Assembly: GCF_009695745.1 (NCBI RefSeq)
Contig: NZ_VUNH01000005.1
Span: forward strand, 62,001 to 126,000
Direction of reading: 5' to 3'
DNA from: Pyramidobacter porci
Lineage (GTDB): Bacteria; Synergistota; Synergistia; Synergistales; Dethiosulfovibrionaceae
DNA: 64,000 bases
The position numbers and the translations under genes are program-made. The notes below the pieces were generated by a model that made no database searches, was not told where the DNA came from, and was given only the letters and a program-made list of their open reading frames with translations. Positions 42,270 to 51,010 of the stretch are shown in pieces (position 1 is the stretch's first letter; each line of letters opens with the position of its first letter).

Positions 42270-45200
42270 CTATTTTTTCCTCTCAGAGGGGCATGGAACG
42301 CGATAGGCAATCGCAGTCAGGACGGGGATCACGATCAGCGTCAGCACCGTGCTGACCGTCAGTCCCGACATGATGGTCACCGCCATCGGGCCGAAGAGCC
42401 GGTCATGGATCAGCGGGATCATGCCGAGCACCGTGGTCAGCGCCGACATGGCGACGGGGCGCACGCGGCTGACGCCGTCCGCGACGATGGCTTCGTAACG
42501 GTCGCGCCCGGCGGCGAAATCCGCGCTGACCTGATCGAGCAGCACGATGGAATTTTTCGCCAGCATGCCGACCAAGCTCAGCACGCCGACGATGGCCACA
42601 AAGCTCAGATCCATGCCGGCAACGCTGATGCCGCCGGCGATGCCGGTTATGATCAGCGGCAGCGAGAAGAAGATGATCAGCGGCTGGCGGAAACCGTTGA
42701 ACAGAAAGACCATGATGGTGAACATCACGACCAGCGCGGGGACGAAAGCCGTCGCCATGCCGCCGATGGCGTCGTCGAACATTTCTTTTTCGCCGCCCCA
42801 TTCCAAGTGATAGCCCACAGGCAGCTCGATCGCTTCGATGGCAGGACGCACGCGCCGCAGCATGGCGTCGGCGTTGTCTCCCAGCTTCACTTCGCTGGCC
42901 ACGGTGATCACGCGGCTGCGATCGCGGCGCACGACGATATCGTCCTCAAAGGTCACGTCCAGCGACGACACGACGGTCCCCAAAGGCACCGACGCCTGGG
43001 CGGCCGGAGCCCACAGGGGCAGCGCGCTGAGCATGTCGACGCGGTGGCGCTCCTCCGGCACGAGCGCGGCCAGAATGGGCAGAGAACGGTCGCCGTCGCG
43101 GAAAACGCCCACCGGAGCGCCAGTCGTCGCCACGAGAATGGCCTGATTGATCAGCGGGCGCGTCAAACCGAGATTCTGCATCTGATCCTTCAGCACCCGG
43201 GGACGGAACACCTCGACGGAATCGCGCCAATCGTGGCGGACGAAGTTTTGGCTGGGATCGTCCTCCATCACGGCGACGGCCTGCGCAGCCAGACGCCGCA
43301 GCACGGCGGGATCGTCGCCGTAGAAGCGGGCCTCGATTTTGGGAGTCATGCCGCTGCCGCGGGCAAAGTTGCGGCACGTCCCGCGGATGGAGGGCATATG
43401 ATCGGCGATGTACCGTTCGGTTTTCAGCAGCACGGGGCGCGTCTGCTCCTCGTCCCTCACTTCCACGACCAGCTGCGAAAAAGCGTTGTTGGGATCGGGC
43501 GGCGAATAGGTGAGCATGAAGCGCAGGCTGCCGCCGCCGATAAAGCTGGAAACGTTTTTCACCTCCGGCTGAGAGCGCAGGTACCGTTCCAGTTCGGCGG
43601 TCGCCTGACTTTGAGCTTCCAGCGTCGAGCCCTGGGGGCCCCACAGGTCGGCCATGAAGTAAACCGTGTTGGAGTCGGGAAAGAACGACTGGTCGAGACT
43701 GGCAAACTGCGCCAGAGCCGCGGCGAACAGCGCCAGTGTCGCCCCTACGGTGACGGCGCGGTGACGCAGACACCACTCGAGCGCCGCGCGGTACGCCCGG
43801 AACAGTCCGCGGTCGTAAGGGTCGTTCTCCTGTTTCTTCGCCTTCAGCATCATCTGCCCGAATACCGGCGTCACCGTCAGCGCCGCCACCCAGCTGAGCA
43901 TCATGGAGATCCCCACGACGGACAGCAGCGAGCCGCAGAACTCGCCCGTCATGTCGGGAGACAGCCCGATCGGGGCGAACGCCATGACAGCGATGAACGT
44001 GCCGCCCAGCATGGCCCATTTGGAGCTTTCGACCGCGTCGGAAGCGGCATCCTCTACCGCCACGCCGCGCTCCACGCCGACCAGCATTCCTTCGGTCACC
44101 ACGATGGCGTTGTCCACCAGCGAGCCCAGCGCGATGATCAACGCCGCCAGCGAAACGATCTGCAAAAAGATCCCCGCTTGATTCATCACCGCCACGGTTC
44201 CCGCGACGGTGAGCAGCAGCACGACGCCGATCAGCAGTCCCGACCGCAGCCCCATGAAGATCAGCAGCACGCCGATGACGATGGCGAGAGACTCGCCAAG
44301 ATTGACGATGAAGTCGTTGATCGACGCGGTCACCTGATCGGACTGCATATAGATCTCTTCCAGCTCCATACCGACGGGCCGGTGGATTTCCAGATCTTCG
44401 AGCCGCCGCGACACGGCGCGTCCCATTCTCACCACATTGCCTCCGGTCACCGTGGCGATGCCGACGCCCAGCGCGGGACGGCCGTTGAAGCGCATCATGA
44501 ACGTCTGCGGATCGACGAAGTCCCGCCGCACCGAGGCCACTTCCTTGAGACGGATCAGCCGGCCGCCGGCCCCGCCGATGACCAGATCGCCGATGTCTCC
44601 CACGGAAAGAATGGCGCTGGTCGGCGAAATGCGCACGTAGCGGTCGCCCGTGATCGTGCTGCCGATGGCGGAAAGGCTGTTCTGCTGATTGAGCACGGCG
44701 AAGACCGAAGCCGGCGACAATCCCAGCGAAGCCATGCGGCTGGACGAAAACTCGACGTACACACCTTCCTTCTGTTCGCCGAGGATCTGTACGCTGGCGA
44801 CCTCGGGCACGAGCACGAGCTGTTTTTTGAGAAAATCGGCGTAATCCCACAGATCCTTCATCGTGTAACCGTCGCCGATCAGCGCGTAAAACTGGCCGTA
44901 AACGTCGCCGAAGTCGTTGTTGATCAGGATCGCGCTGCCCGCCGGCATGTTCGGCTGCACGTCGTTCAGCTTCTGGCGCAGGATGTCCCATACCTGGGGC
45001 AGTTCCGATGAATCGTATTCGTCCTTGATGTCCACGTAAATGAGCGCCATGCCCGGCATGGAACGGGAGCGGATGTGCTTGACCTCGCCCATGGACTGCA
45101 CGGCGTCTTCGATGCGGCTGGTCACCTCGCGCTCGGTTTCGTAGGCCGTCGAGCCGGGATAGACGGCCGTGACCACGGCCGTCTTGATCGTGAAAGCCGG

Positions 45201-45332
45201 ATCTTCGAGCTTGCCGATCCGAAAATAAGCGACGATGCCCGCCACGGCGGTGAGAGCGCAGAGAAACAGCACCACCGCGCGGCGTCTGATGCTGGCGCGT
45301 GCGATATTCACTTTCCAACCCTCCGCTTTCAT
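42270..45332 (-). CDS. RND efflux transporter, inner-membrane pump subunit (AcrB family)
   Basis: 1020 residues, full length for the family. N-terminal helix followed by FRIGKLEDPAFTIKTAVVTAVYPGSTAYETEREVTSRIE-type porter domain start; twelve membrane helices in two halves; ALGSLVDNAIVVTEG is the conserved motif with the proton-relay-type Asp pattern in helix 4; MLAKNSIVLLD in helix 11. It expels hydrophobic or organic compounds using the proton gradient, together with the adaptor encoded just upstream; no outer-membrane channel gene is next to it. Starts seven bases after the adaptor stop. Confidence 0.95.
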   Translation of the reverse strand: MKAEGWKVNIARASIRRRAVVLFLCALTAVAGIVAYFRIGKLEDPAFTIKTAVVTAVYPGSTAYETEREVTSRIEDAVQSMGEVKHIRSRSMPGMALIYVDIKDEYDSSELPQVWDILRQKLNDVQPNMPAGSAILINNDFGDVYGQFYALIGDGYTMKDLWDYADFLKKQLVLVPEVASVQILGEQKEGVYVEFSSSRMASLGLSPASVFAVLNQQNSLSAIGSTITGDRYVRISPTSAILSVGDIGDLVIGGAGGRLIRLKEVASVRRDFVDPQTFMMRFNGRPALGVGIATVTGGNVVRMGRAVSRRLEDLEIHRPVGMELEEIYMQSDQVTASINDFIVNLGESLAIVIGVLLIFMGLRSGLLIGVVLLLTVAGTVAVMNQAGIFLQIVSLAALIIALGSLVDNAIVVTEGMLVGVERGVAVEDAASDAVESSKWAMLGGTFIAVMAFAPIGLSPDMTGEFCGSLLSVVGISMMLSWVAALTVTPVFGQMMLKAKKQENDPYDRGLFRAYRAALEWCLRHRAVTVGATLALFAAALAQFASLDQSFFPDSNTVYFMADLWGPQGSTLEAQSQATAELERYLRSQPEVKNVSSFIGGGSLRFMLTYSPPDPNNAFSQLVVEVRDEEQTRPVLLKTERYIADHMPSIRGTCRNFARGSGMTPKIEARFYGDDPAVLRRLAAQAVAVMEDDPSQNFVRHDWRDSVEVFRPRVLKDQMQNLGLTRPLINQAILVATTGAPVGVFRDGDRSLPILAALVPEERHRVDMLSALPLWAPAAQASVPLGTVVSSLDVTFEDDIVVRRDRSRVITVASEVKLGDNADAMLRRVRPAIEAIELPVGYHLEWGGEKEMFDDAIGGMATAFVPALVVMFTIMVFLFNGFRQPLIIFFSLPLIITGIAGGISVAGMDLSFVAIVGVLSLVGMLAKNSIVLLDQVSADFAAGRDRYEAIVADGVSRVRPVAMSALTTVLGMIPLIHDRLFGPMAVTIMSGLTVSTVLTLIVIPVLTAIAYRVPCPSERKK

Positions 45333-45339
45333 GGCCGGA

Positions 45340-46509
45340 CTAGAGCCCCTCGTCCATCAGACGGACTTTCTGCCCGTCGTGAAGAAAATGAACGCCGTAG
45401 ATCACGATCAGTTCGCCGCCGTGCAGCTGCGCAGAACTCACTTCAAGCGTGCCCTTAGGCCCGGGCTGACCGATCCGTACGGAGATCTTCCCGACCTGCC
45501 CGTCCTGGTAGCGCCACAGGAAAGCGCCCTCTTTCCCTTCGCTGACGACCGCCGTGGCGGGGACGCTGAACCAGCCATCCGGTTCAGCGCCGCCCAGATC
45601 GGCGGCGACCGTCACGCTCATGCCGGGCAGCGCCCTCACGTCTTCCGGCCGGGGCATCGTGACCGTGACGGCGTAAGTGCCGGTCTGCGGATCGGCCTGC
45701 GCGGAGAATTCCTTGAGCTGCACGGGGAAAGATCGACCGGGGACGGCGTCGAAACGGGCGGCCAGCCGAAAATCGCCGCTCAGACGAGCCAATTCCTTCG
45801 CATCGGCCGAAACGGGAATGGGAGCGCGCAGCACGTCCTTGTCCGGCACGTCGAAAACGATCTCCAGCGTCGAGAGATCCTGAAAGCTGACGATCGTCTG
45901 CTTGGCCGTCACGTCCTGAAAGTTTTCGACGAGACGGTCGGCGACGACTCCGTCGAAAGGAGCGCGCAGCTCCGTGTCTTTCAACGCGTCGCGCGCCGCC
46001 TCGGTCTGCGCCGTCGCGGCGTTCAGCGCGGCACGGGCCACGTTCAGCTGCGTCCGGTAGGCGTCGAACTGGGCGGAAGCGATCACTTTCTGCTGATAAA
46101 GCGCGCTGTAACGTTTGAAATTGGATTCGGCCTCGCCGTACTGAGCTCTCGCCTGCGCCTGACGGCTTTCGGCCTGCGCCAGCTGCGTTCTGAAATCGCG
46201 GGGATCGAGGCGGGCCAGCAGCGCGCCTTTTTCGACCGAGGCGCCTTTTTCAGCCGGCAGTTCCGCCAGCGTGCCGGGAACGCGAAACGACAGGTTGACG
46301 CGCTGGGCTCCCTGAATGAAGCCAAAATATTCGCTGCCGCTTCCGCCCTGCGCGCCGCCCAGGCGGACTGTCTTCACCGGACGGACGATTTCGGGCCGCG
46401 GCTCGGGATTTTCCCGCCGGCGGAACGTCTCCAGCCCCCAATACGCGCTTGAAAGCGCTGCTATCCCCGCGGCGATTTTCGCCAGCGCCACCAAAGAACT
46501 CTTCTTCAT
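45340..46509 (-). CDS. RND efflux periplasmic adaptor (membrane fusion protein)
   Basis: 389 residues. N-terminal signal/anchor helix (about 8-25), barrel-sandwich lipoyl-type part with GTLAELPAEKGASVEKGALLARLDPRDFRTQLAQAES, an alpha-helical hairpin rich in Ala/Gln (about 110-175), then ELRAPFDGVVADRLVENFQDV and the C-terminal beta-barrel. No lipobox Cys is present. It links the pump to an outer-membrane channel. First gene of the two-gene efflux operon; a TetR-type palindrome overlaps the predicted promoter. Confidence 0.93.
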   Translation of the reverse strand: MKKSSLVALAKIAAGIAALSSAYWGLETFRRRENPEPRPEIVRPVKTVRLGGAQGGSGSEYFGFIQGAQRVNLSFRVPGTLAELPAEKGASVEKGALLARLDPRDFRTQLAQAESRQAQARAQYGEAESNFKRYSALYQQKVIASAQFDAYRTQLNVARAALNAATAQTEAARDALKDTELRAPFDGVVADRLVENFQDVTAKQTIVSFQDLSTLEIVFDVPDKDVLRAPIPVSADAKELARLSGDFRLAARFDAVPGRSFPVQLKEFSAQADPQTGTYAVTVTMPRPEDVRALPGMSVTVAADLGGAEPDGWFSVPATAVVSEGKEGAFLWRYQDGQVGKISVRIGQPGPKGTLEVSSAQLHGGELIVIYGVHFLHDGQKVRLMDEGL

Positions 46510-46553
46510 AAGATTTCACTCCCCGCTGAATCATAAAAACATCGACAGGAAAC

Positions 46554-46599
46554 ATTCTATCAGCAAGAACCGCGACATGTCTGAACAGAACGGAGACAT
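46554..46599 (-). promoter_or_regulatory. Promoter and TetR-type operator of the efflux operon
   Basis: Minus-strand CAGACA (46583-46578), 18-base spacer, TAGAAT (46559-46554). A 23-bp dyad with 6-bp arms ATGTCT / AGACAT (46577-46582, 46594-46599) overlaps the -35 box, the usual position for a TetR-family repressor site. Confidence 0.5.
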
Positions 46600-46620
46600 T
46601 GCTCATCACGCCCCAACAAG

Positions 46621-46663
46621 AAAAGCCCCGAAAAAGCGCGCGTCCGCGTTTCTCCGGGGCCTT
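46621..46663 (-). terminator. Terminator of the tetR gene
   Basis: Hairpin GCCCCG (46625-46630) / CGGGGC (46655-46660) with an inner CGCG stem, and T's on the minus strand (46624-46621). Confidence 0.7.
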
Positions 46664-46729
46664 TCGGCGTGCACGTCGCTTTCGGCTCCCTGTATTCTCG
46701 CAAAAACGCCCCGCCGCCCGGACTGTCCG

Positions 46730-47272
46730 TTACCTGACGGGCAAGTTCAGCCGCGCTTCAATCAGCAGGCGGACCTCGCGAGCGACGAACTCGGGAGAAA
46801 AATCAGAGCCATCCGGTTCTTCCAGAATCATCCCGGCGATGCCATACGACAGGAGGCCGACCAGCAGCTCCCGCTGTTCCCGGGGCAGCGCGCCGCTCGT
46901 CGCGCAGCGCGACAGCAGCGGACGCAGATTGTCCTGGATGGCGCGGATGACGACGGCGACGGCCTGAGGGCGCATCTTCGTGGCGCTGAAAAGGCTCTTC
47001 AGTTCGGCGTAATAGCCCCTCATCGCGCGGATCATCAGCGCGAGAGAAGCCCCGGCGTCCTGCGACTGGGCGCCTCGCACGAGAAGCCTGGAGATTTCGC
47101 GGGAAACGGTCCACTCCAGCGCGTCCATGACATCCTGAAAATGGTAATAAAAGCCTCCGCGCGAGATGCCGCACCGCGTCGTCAATTCTCTGACCGTCAC
47201 CTTGTCCCAGGACTTTTCCCGCACCAGCCCGATCAGCTCGCGGGCGATCCGTTCTTTCAAATCGTCGTCCAT
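46730..47272 (-). CDS. TetR-family transcriptional regulator
   Basis: 180 residues. N-terminal helix-turn-helix: IARELIGLVREKSWDKVTVRELTTRCGISRGGFYYHFQDVMDAL, the TetR pattern with GFYYHF. The C-terminal ligand domain (about 60-180) is all helical and not assignable. ATG 47272 is preceded by GGCGGAG; the frame is open further upstream but lacks a start site. It sits upstream of and in the same direction as the RND operon, with its own terminator, and probably represses it. Confidence 0.88.
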   Translation of the reverse strand: MDDDLKERIARELIGLVREKSWDKVTVRELTTRCGISRGGFYYHFQDVMDALEWTVSREISRLLVRGAQSQDAGASLALMIRAMRGYYAELKSLFSATKMRPQAVAVVIRAIQDNLRPLLSRCATSGALPREQRELLVGLLSYGIAGMILEEPDGSDFSPEFVAREVRLLIEARLNLPVR

Positions 47273-47419
47273 GAACGCGTCTCCGCCCTTCTGCAAAATT
47301 TTCCCCGCGCGAAACGAAACCCCAGCCCGACGGAAAGGGGCTCGCCGGTCGCTTCCGCCCCGGGAATCTCCCCGCAGTTTTCGGAATCGCCGCGCTGCCC
47401 GACACAAAAATTGTACCAC

Positions 47420-47584
47420 TTATTTCATTTGCCGTTCCCAGAATGAGATGGCGTCATTGATCCATCCTTCCGCTATGGTTCCCGTGCCCAGACCGAATCC
47501 GTGTCCCAGACCTTCGTAGGCGTGAAATTCGGTGGCGATTCCCAGCGCGTTCAGTGCATCGATTCGCGCTCTCATTGTCCACCC
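47420..47584 (-). pseudogene. C-terminal remnant of an alpha/beta-hydrolase (esterase) gene
   Basis: Only the last 50 or so residues remain: RIDALNALGIATEF, then HAYEGLGHGFGLGTGT with the catalytic His, and AEGWINDAISFWERQM. This end is typical of BD-FAE/dienelactone-type esterases of about 280-320 residues. The rest of the gene, including the Ser and Asp of the triad, is gone; at about 47580 the DNA switches to the truncated alcohol dehydrogenase on the other strand. The stop codon lies just after the tetR promoter region. Confidence 0.75.
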
Positions 47585-48581
47585 TCTTCTCGACGAAGCG
47601 GGAAAAGAAGTCGCGGAGTTTTCGGGGATCATGTCCAACCCGACCTATGCCAAGGTTCAGGAGGGGGCCCGGCTGGCCCGCGAGAAAAAGGTCGATTTCA
47701 TCCTCGCGGTAGGCGGCGGGCCGGTCAGCGACTGCTGCAAGATCGTTTCAGCTCAGGCCGGGCTGAACGAGGACATCTGGGAGTTCGAATACGCAAAACG
47801 CCGGCGGCCCACGGAATTCATCCCCATGGGCGTCGTCGTCACCGTAGGCGGCACGGGATCGGAACAGAACGACGGCGCCGTAATCACCCACGAAGCGAAA
47901 AAGATCAAGTCGGCGCTCTGGGGGGCCTCCGCCGATTTCGCCGTGCTCGACCCTGCCTATACGATGTCGGCGCCGCTCACCCAAGCGGTGTCCGGCGCTT
48001 TCGATACGCTCTCGCACTGCATGGAGACCTATTTTGGACAGCCGCACGACGATAACCTTTCCGACGATCTCTCCGAAGCGGTGATGCGCAGCGTCATCCG
48101 CAACGCGCGACGGCTCGTGCGGGAACCGCGCAATTTGTCGGTCCGCGGCGAGCTGCTCTGGGCCGCCGCCATGGGCGAGAACGGCCTGCTCAAGGCCGGC
48201 AAGACCACGGACTTTCAGGCCCATCAGATCGAACATCAGCTGGGCGCTTATACAAACTGCAACCACGGCATGGGACTGGCGGTGATCCATCCGGTGCTGT
48301 ACCGCCACCTGTACGAAAGCGCGCCGGAGCGCTTCGCCCGTTTTGCCCGCAACGTCTGGAACGTTCCAGCCGGGAAGGACGACGAAGAGACGGCCCGCGC
48401 CGGGATTCGGGCGCTGGCGGATTTCATCGCCGAGATCGGCCTGCCCTCGAATTTCCGTCAGATGGGCATTGACGGCACGGACTTTTTCAAAGCCGTCGCC
48501 GAATCGACAAACATCTCCCAAGGCTGCTGTAAGCGGCTTACGGCCGGCGAGATCCTTCGGATTCTTCAGGAATGTCACTAG
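47532..48581 (+). pseudogene. Iron-containing alcohol dehydrogenase, N-terminally truncated
   Basis: Recognisable homology starts near 47580 (HPLLDEAGKEVAEFSGIMSNP) and continues intact: FILAVGGGPVSDCCKIV, VGGTGSEQNDGAVIT, the metal ligands in VLDPAYTMSAPL, DTLSHCMETYF, QAHQIEHQLGAY and TNCNHGMGLAV. The family is normally about 385-390 residues; some 50-60 N-terminal residues with the first nucleotide-binding strands are missing and replaced by about 16 unrelated residues (ATG 47532, no convincing ribosome site). The gene joins an esterase remnant in opposite orientation, so it is most likely a broken gene, though a shortened product cannot be excluded. Confidence 0.72.
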
Positions 48582-48622
48582 AGACTCGTTGAAACAACAA
48601 ATCAAACAAGGAGAAAAACACG

Positions 48623-49234
48623 ATGAAAAAACTGTTGATGCCGGTGTGCTGCGCGGCGCTTCTCGCCGCCGCGACGGCGGAGGCCAAAACGCTGGTGGCC
48701 TATTTTTCCGTGCCCGAAACGACCGCGGCGCCGGTGAACCGCGAAGAGGAGAACGGCGTCGTCACCGTCGGCGGCCAGGTGCTGGGCAACACCCAGTACG
48801 TGGCGCAGCTGATCGCCCGGGAAAGGCGCGGAGATCTGTTCCGCATCGAACCCCGGATCCCCTACACGACCGACCATGCCGAGCTCGTCGCGCAGGCCCG
48901 CGCCGAACAGCGCCGCCGCGTCCGTCCCGATCTGAAGCGCCGCGTGGACGACCTGAGTCGGTACGATACGGTTTTCATCGGCTATCCCATCTGGTGGAGC
49001 GATCTGCCCATGATCGTTTACAGTTTTCTCGAACAGCACGATCTGAAGGGCAAGACGGTGATCCCCTTCGTCACCCACGGCGGCAGCCATCTGGCCGGAA
49101 CGCCCGCGACGATCGCAAAGCTTCTGCCCGGTTCTCGCGTCGTCGCCGACGCTCTCTGCCTCGACCGCGACGACGTGGAGCAGACGGCCACAGCCGAAGT
49201 CGCCGGCTGGCTGAAAGCTCTGGATTTAAAATAA
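48623..49234 (+). CDS. Exported flavodoxin-like protein
   Basis: 203 residues. A signal peptide (MKKLLMPVCCAALLAAATAEA) precedes a long-chain flavodoxin fold: TLVAYFSVPETT (phosphate loop region), NTQYVAQLIARERRGDLFRIEP, YDTVFIGYPIWWSDLPMIVYSFLEQHDLKGKTVIPFVTHGG, the pattern of the flavodoxin_4 group. FMN binding is likely. Export of such a protein fits periplasmic redox work, perhaps with a secreted oxidoreductase. Separate ribosome site AAGGAGAA. Confidence 0.88.
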   Translation: MKKLLMPVCCAALLAAATAEAKTLVAYFSVPETTAAPVNREEENGVVTVGGQVLGNTQYVAQLIARERRGDLFRIEPRIPYTTDHAELVAQARAEQRRRVRPDLKRRVDDLSRYDTVFIGYPIWWSDLPMIVYSFLEQHDLKGKTVIPFVTHGGSHLAGTPATIAKLLPGSRVVADALCLDRDDVEQTATAEVAGWLKALDLK

Positions 49235-49289
49235 GCCCGCGGCAAAATCTTATCCATCTCATCACATGAGGACACAGGAGAAAATATCG

Positions 49290-50195
49290 ATGAGAAAAAA
49301 ACTGTTCGCGCTGTTCGCCTTCGTCGTTTCCGCCGCCCTGTTCGCCGTCGGGGCTTCCGCCGCGCCGGCGGCGAAGGACAAGGACGAGCTCGATCTTTAC
49401 GCTTATACCGTCGCCGACCTGAACGTCGTCAATCCTGAAACGGGCAGGACACTGCGCGGCCGGCTGTACCGCCCCGTGACCGCCGGGCGGACGCCGCTGG
49501 CGATCTGCGCCCACGAGCTGGGCAGCAATTACGCCCGCCGCTGGCCCCAGTACGGCAAAAGCCTGGCCTCTCACGGCGCGGCGGTCTACACGTTCGACTT
49601 CGCCGGCGGCGGCCCCAAGGAGCGAGCCGACGGCACGCCCGGCAGCCACAGCGACGGCGAGACGACCGAGATGTCGGTGATGACCGAAGTGAAAGATCTG
49701 GAAGCCGTGCTCGCCGCGGCCAAAACGTGGGATTTCGTCGACAGCGGGAGGATCGCGCTGATCGGCGGCTCTCAGGGCGGCGCGGTCTCCGTCGTCGCCG
49801 CGGCGCGCCATGCCGGCGACTTCAAAACGCTCGTGCTGCTTTATCCCGCCCTGCTCATCCGCGACGACCTGCACAAAAAGTTCGCTTCCGCCGACGCGTG
49901 CCCGCCCGTGTACAAGTACAACGGCTGGCTCGACGTCAGCCCCGTTTACGTGAAGGACATGTGGGATTACGACCTCTACGTCGACATGCCCAAATACGAC
50001 GGCCCGGTGTTGATCCTCCACGGCGACAGGGACGAGATCGTCCCCATGAGCTATTCCGAACGGGCCGCCGCGGCGCGAAAAAACACAAAAAGCGGAGGCC
50101 GCCGCCGTTTCCCGTGTGGGAAGCGGCGAGGCGGCTTTCGCTTTTCTTTTGCGGTCAATCCGCTTCCCGCGCGGGCAGCGGCGAAATTCGCGTGA
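49290..50195 (+). CDS. Exported alpha/beta-hydrolase, 3' truncated
   Basis: 301 residues from ATG 49290 (the frame is open to 49266). Signal peptide MRKKLFALFAFVVSAALFAVGASA, then a cinnamoyl-esterase-like hydrolase: AICAHELGSNYARRW (oxyanion region), YTFDFAGGGPKERADG, the nucleophile Ser in LIGGSQGGAVS, and the acid Asp in LILHGDRDEIVP. After SYSERAAAA (about 50078) the sequence turns into a Arg/Lys-rich tail that is translated from a terminator hairpin and overlaps the 3' end of the convergent gene; the expected catalytic His segment (GAGHGF-type) is absent. The gene is therefore probably inactive. Confidence 0.78.
   Translation: MRKKLFALFAFVVSAALFAVGASAAPAAKDKDELDLYAYTVADLNVVNPETGRTLRGRLYRPVTAGRTPLAICAHELGSNYARRWPQYGKSLASHGAAVYTFDFAGGGPKERADGTPGSHSDGETTEMSVMTEVKDLEAVLAAAKTWDFVDSGRIALIGGSQGGAVSVVAAARHAGDFKTLVLLYPALLIRDDLHKKFASADACPPVYKYNGWLDVSPVYVKDMWDYDLYVDMPKYDGPVLILHGDRDEIVPMSYSERAAAARKNTKSGGRRRFPCGKRRGGFRFSFAVNPLPARAAAKFA
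50088..50150. terminator. Large bidirectional terminator hairpin
   Basis: Arms 50088-50113 and 50118-50145 with a GTGT loop and small bulges; T-rich on both strands. It ends the sugar transporter operon (minus strand) and is read through by the truncated hydrolase frame. Confidence 0.85.
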
Positions 50196-51009
50196 CCAGA
50201 TGATTTTTGGCGATGAAGCCCGACGGAGCGCGGCCGTCTTCGAAATATGCCCGCACCGCTTCCAGTACGCCGCGGACGATCTCGCGCCCCAGCGGCCCGA
50301 CGCTGGCGGTCATGCGGCCGTCCGCGACGGCCCGAAGCGCTTCGGGGATCAGATCGACACCGCCAACGGGAAGTTCCAGTCCGCGCGGTGCCAAAACGTC
50401 GCAGACGCCGAGCGCCATCAGGTCGTTGGCGCAGAACACGGCGTCCGGCTGCCACGACAGCAGGCGTTCCATCGCGGCGCGCCCGCCAGCGCGGGTAAAA
50501 TCGCTCTCCTCCACGCGCACCGCTTCAGCGCCGCAGGTCCGCGCTTCGTCCAGAGCCCCGGCAACGCGGCCGGCGCTCTGACGCGCCGCTTTGGGGCCGG
50601 ACACGCAGGCGACGCGCCGCCATTTTTTTGCGGCGCGCGTCAGTTCGCGAGCGCAGAGCCGCCCCTGCTCTTCGAAGTCACAGACGGCCAGCGGCCGGTA
50701 ACGGGCGATGCCAGACGCCAGCGCCGGATCGCTCTTCGGCCCGACGTCGAACAGCGGCGTATCGCCGGCTCCCGCCGCGGCGGAAGCCAGCGCCGCACCG
50801 TCAAGAGGATTGACGATCAGCGCGTCGAAGCCGCGCCCCATCAAAGTTGCGCACAGACGCGCCTGCGCGTCCGCGTCGCGCGGCGGGTCGGGAAAGAAAA
50901 TCTGTGCTTCGAAGGGGAATCCGGGCAGAAACGTCCGGTACCAACGAAGCTGTTCCTGCCAGAAGGGGTTATCCTGATCGCCGAAGAGGATGCCGACGCG
51001 GCGCGGCAC
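50155..51009 (-). CDS. Periplasmic-binding-protein-fold sugar sensor without signal peptide
   Basis: 284 residues of LacI/RbsB-type fold (peripla_BP_4): VGILFGDQDNPFWQEQLRWY, FDALIVNPLDGAAL, CDFEEQGRLCARELTRAA, CANDLMALGVCDVLAPRG. No signal peptide is present (starts MPRRVGILFG) and no helix-turn-helix, so it appears to be a cytosolic ligand-binding protein. It follows the exported binding protein of the same operon by one base. It may sense imported sugar and act on a partner, or its signal peptide may have been lost; both are inferences. Confidence 0.72.
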   Translation of the reverse strand: MPRRVGILFGDQDNPFWQEQLRWYRTFLPGFPFEAQIFFPDPPRDADAQARLCATLMGRGFDALIVNPLDGAALASAAAGAGDTPLFDVGPKSDPALASGIARYRPLAVCDFEEQGRLCARELTRAAKKWRRVACVSGPKAARQSAGRVAGALDEARTCGAEAVRVEESDFTRAGGRAAMERLLSWQPDAVFCANDLMALGVCDVLAPRGLELPVGGVDLIPEALRAVADGRMTASVGPLGREIVRGVLEAVRAYFEDGRAPSGFIAKNHLVTRISPLPAREAD

Positions 51010-51010
51010 G

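Noticed and set aside
47564-50078. Single inversion that would rejoin the truncated hydrolase (ending near 50078) with the esterase remnant (starting near 47575), helped by a shared GCGCGA
   Set aside because: The remnant appears to belong to a different esterase family and its homology seems to extend upstream of the shared hexamer; the inversion would also not restore the N terminus of the alcohol dehydrogenase. A GC-rich hexamer match is easily due to chance.
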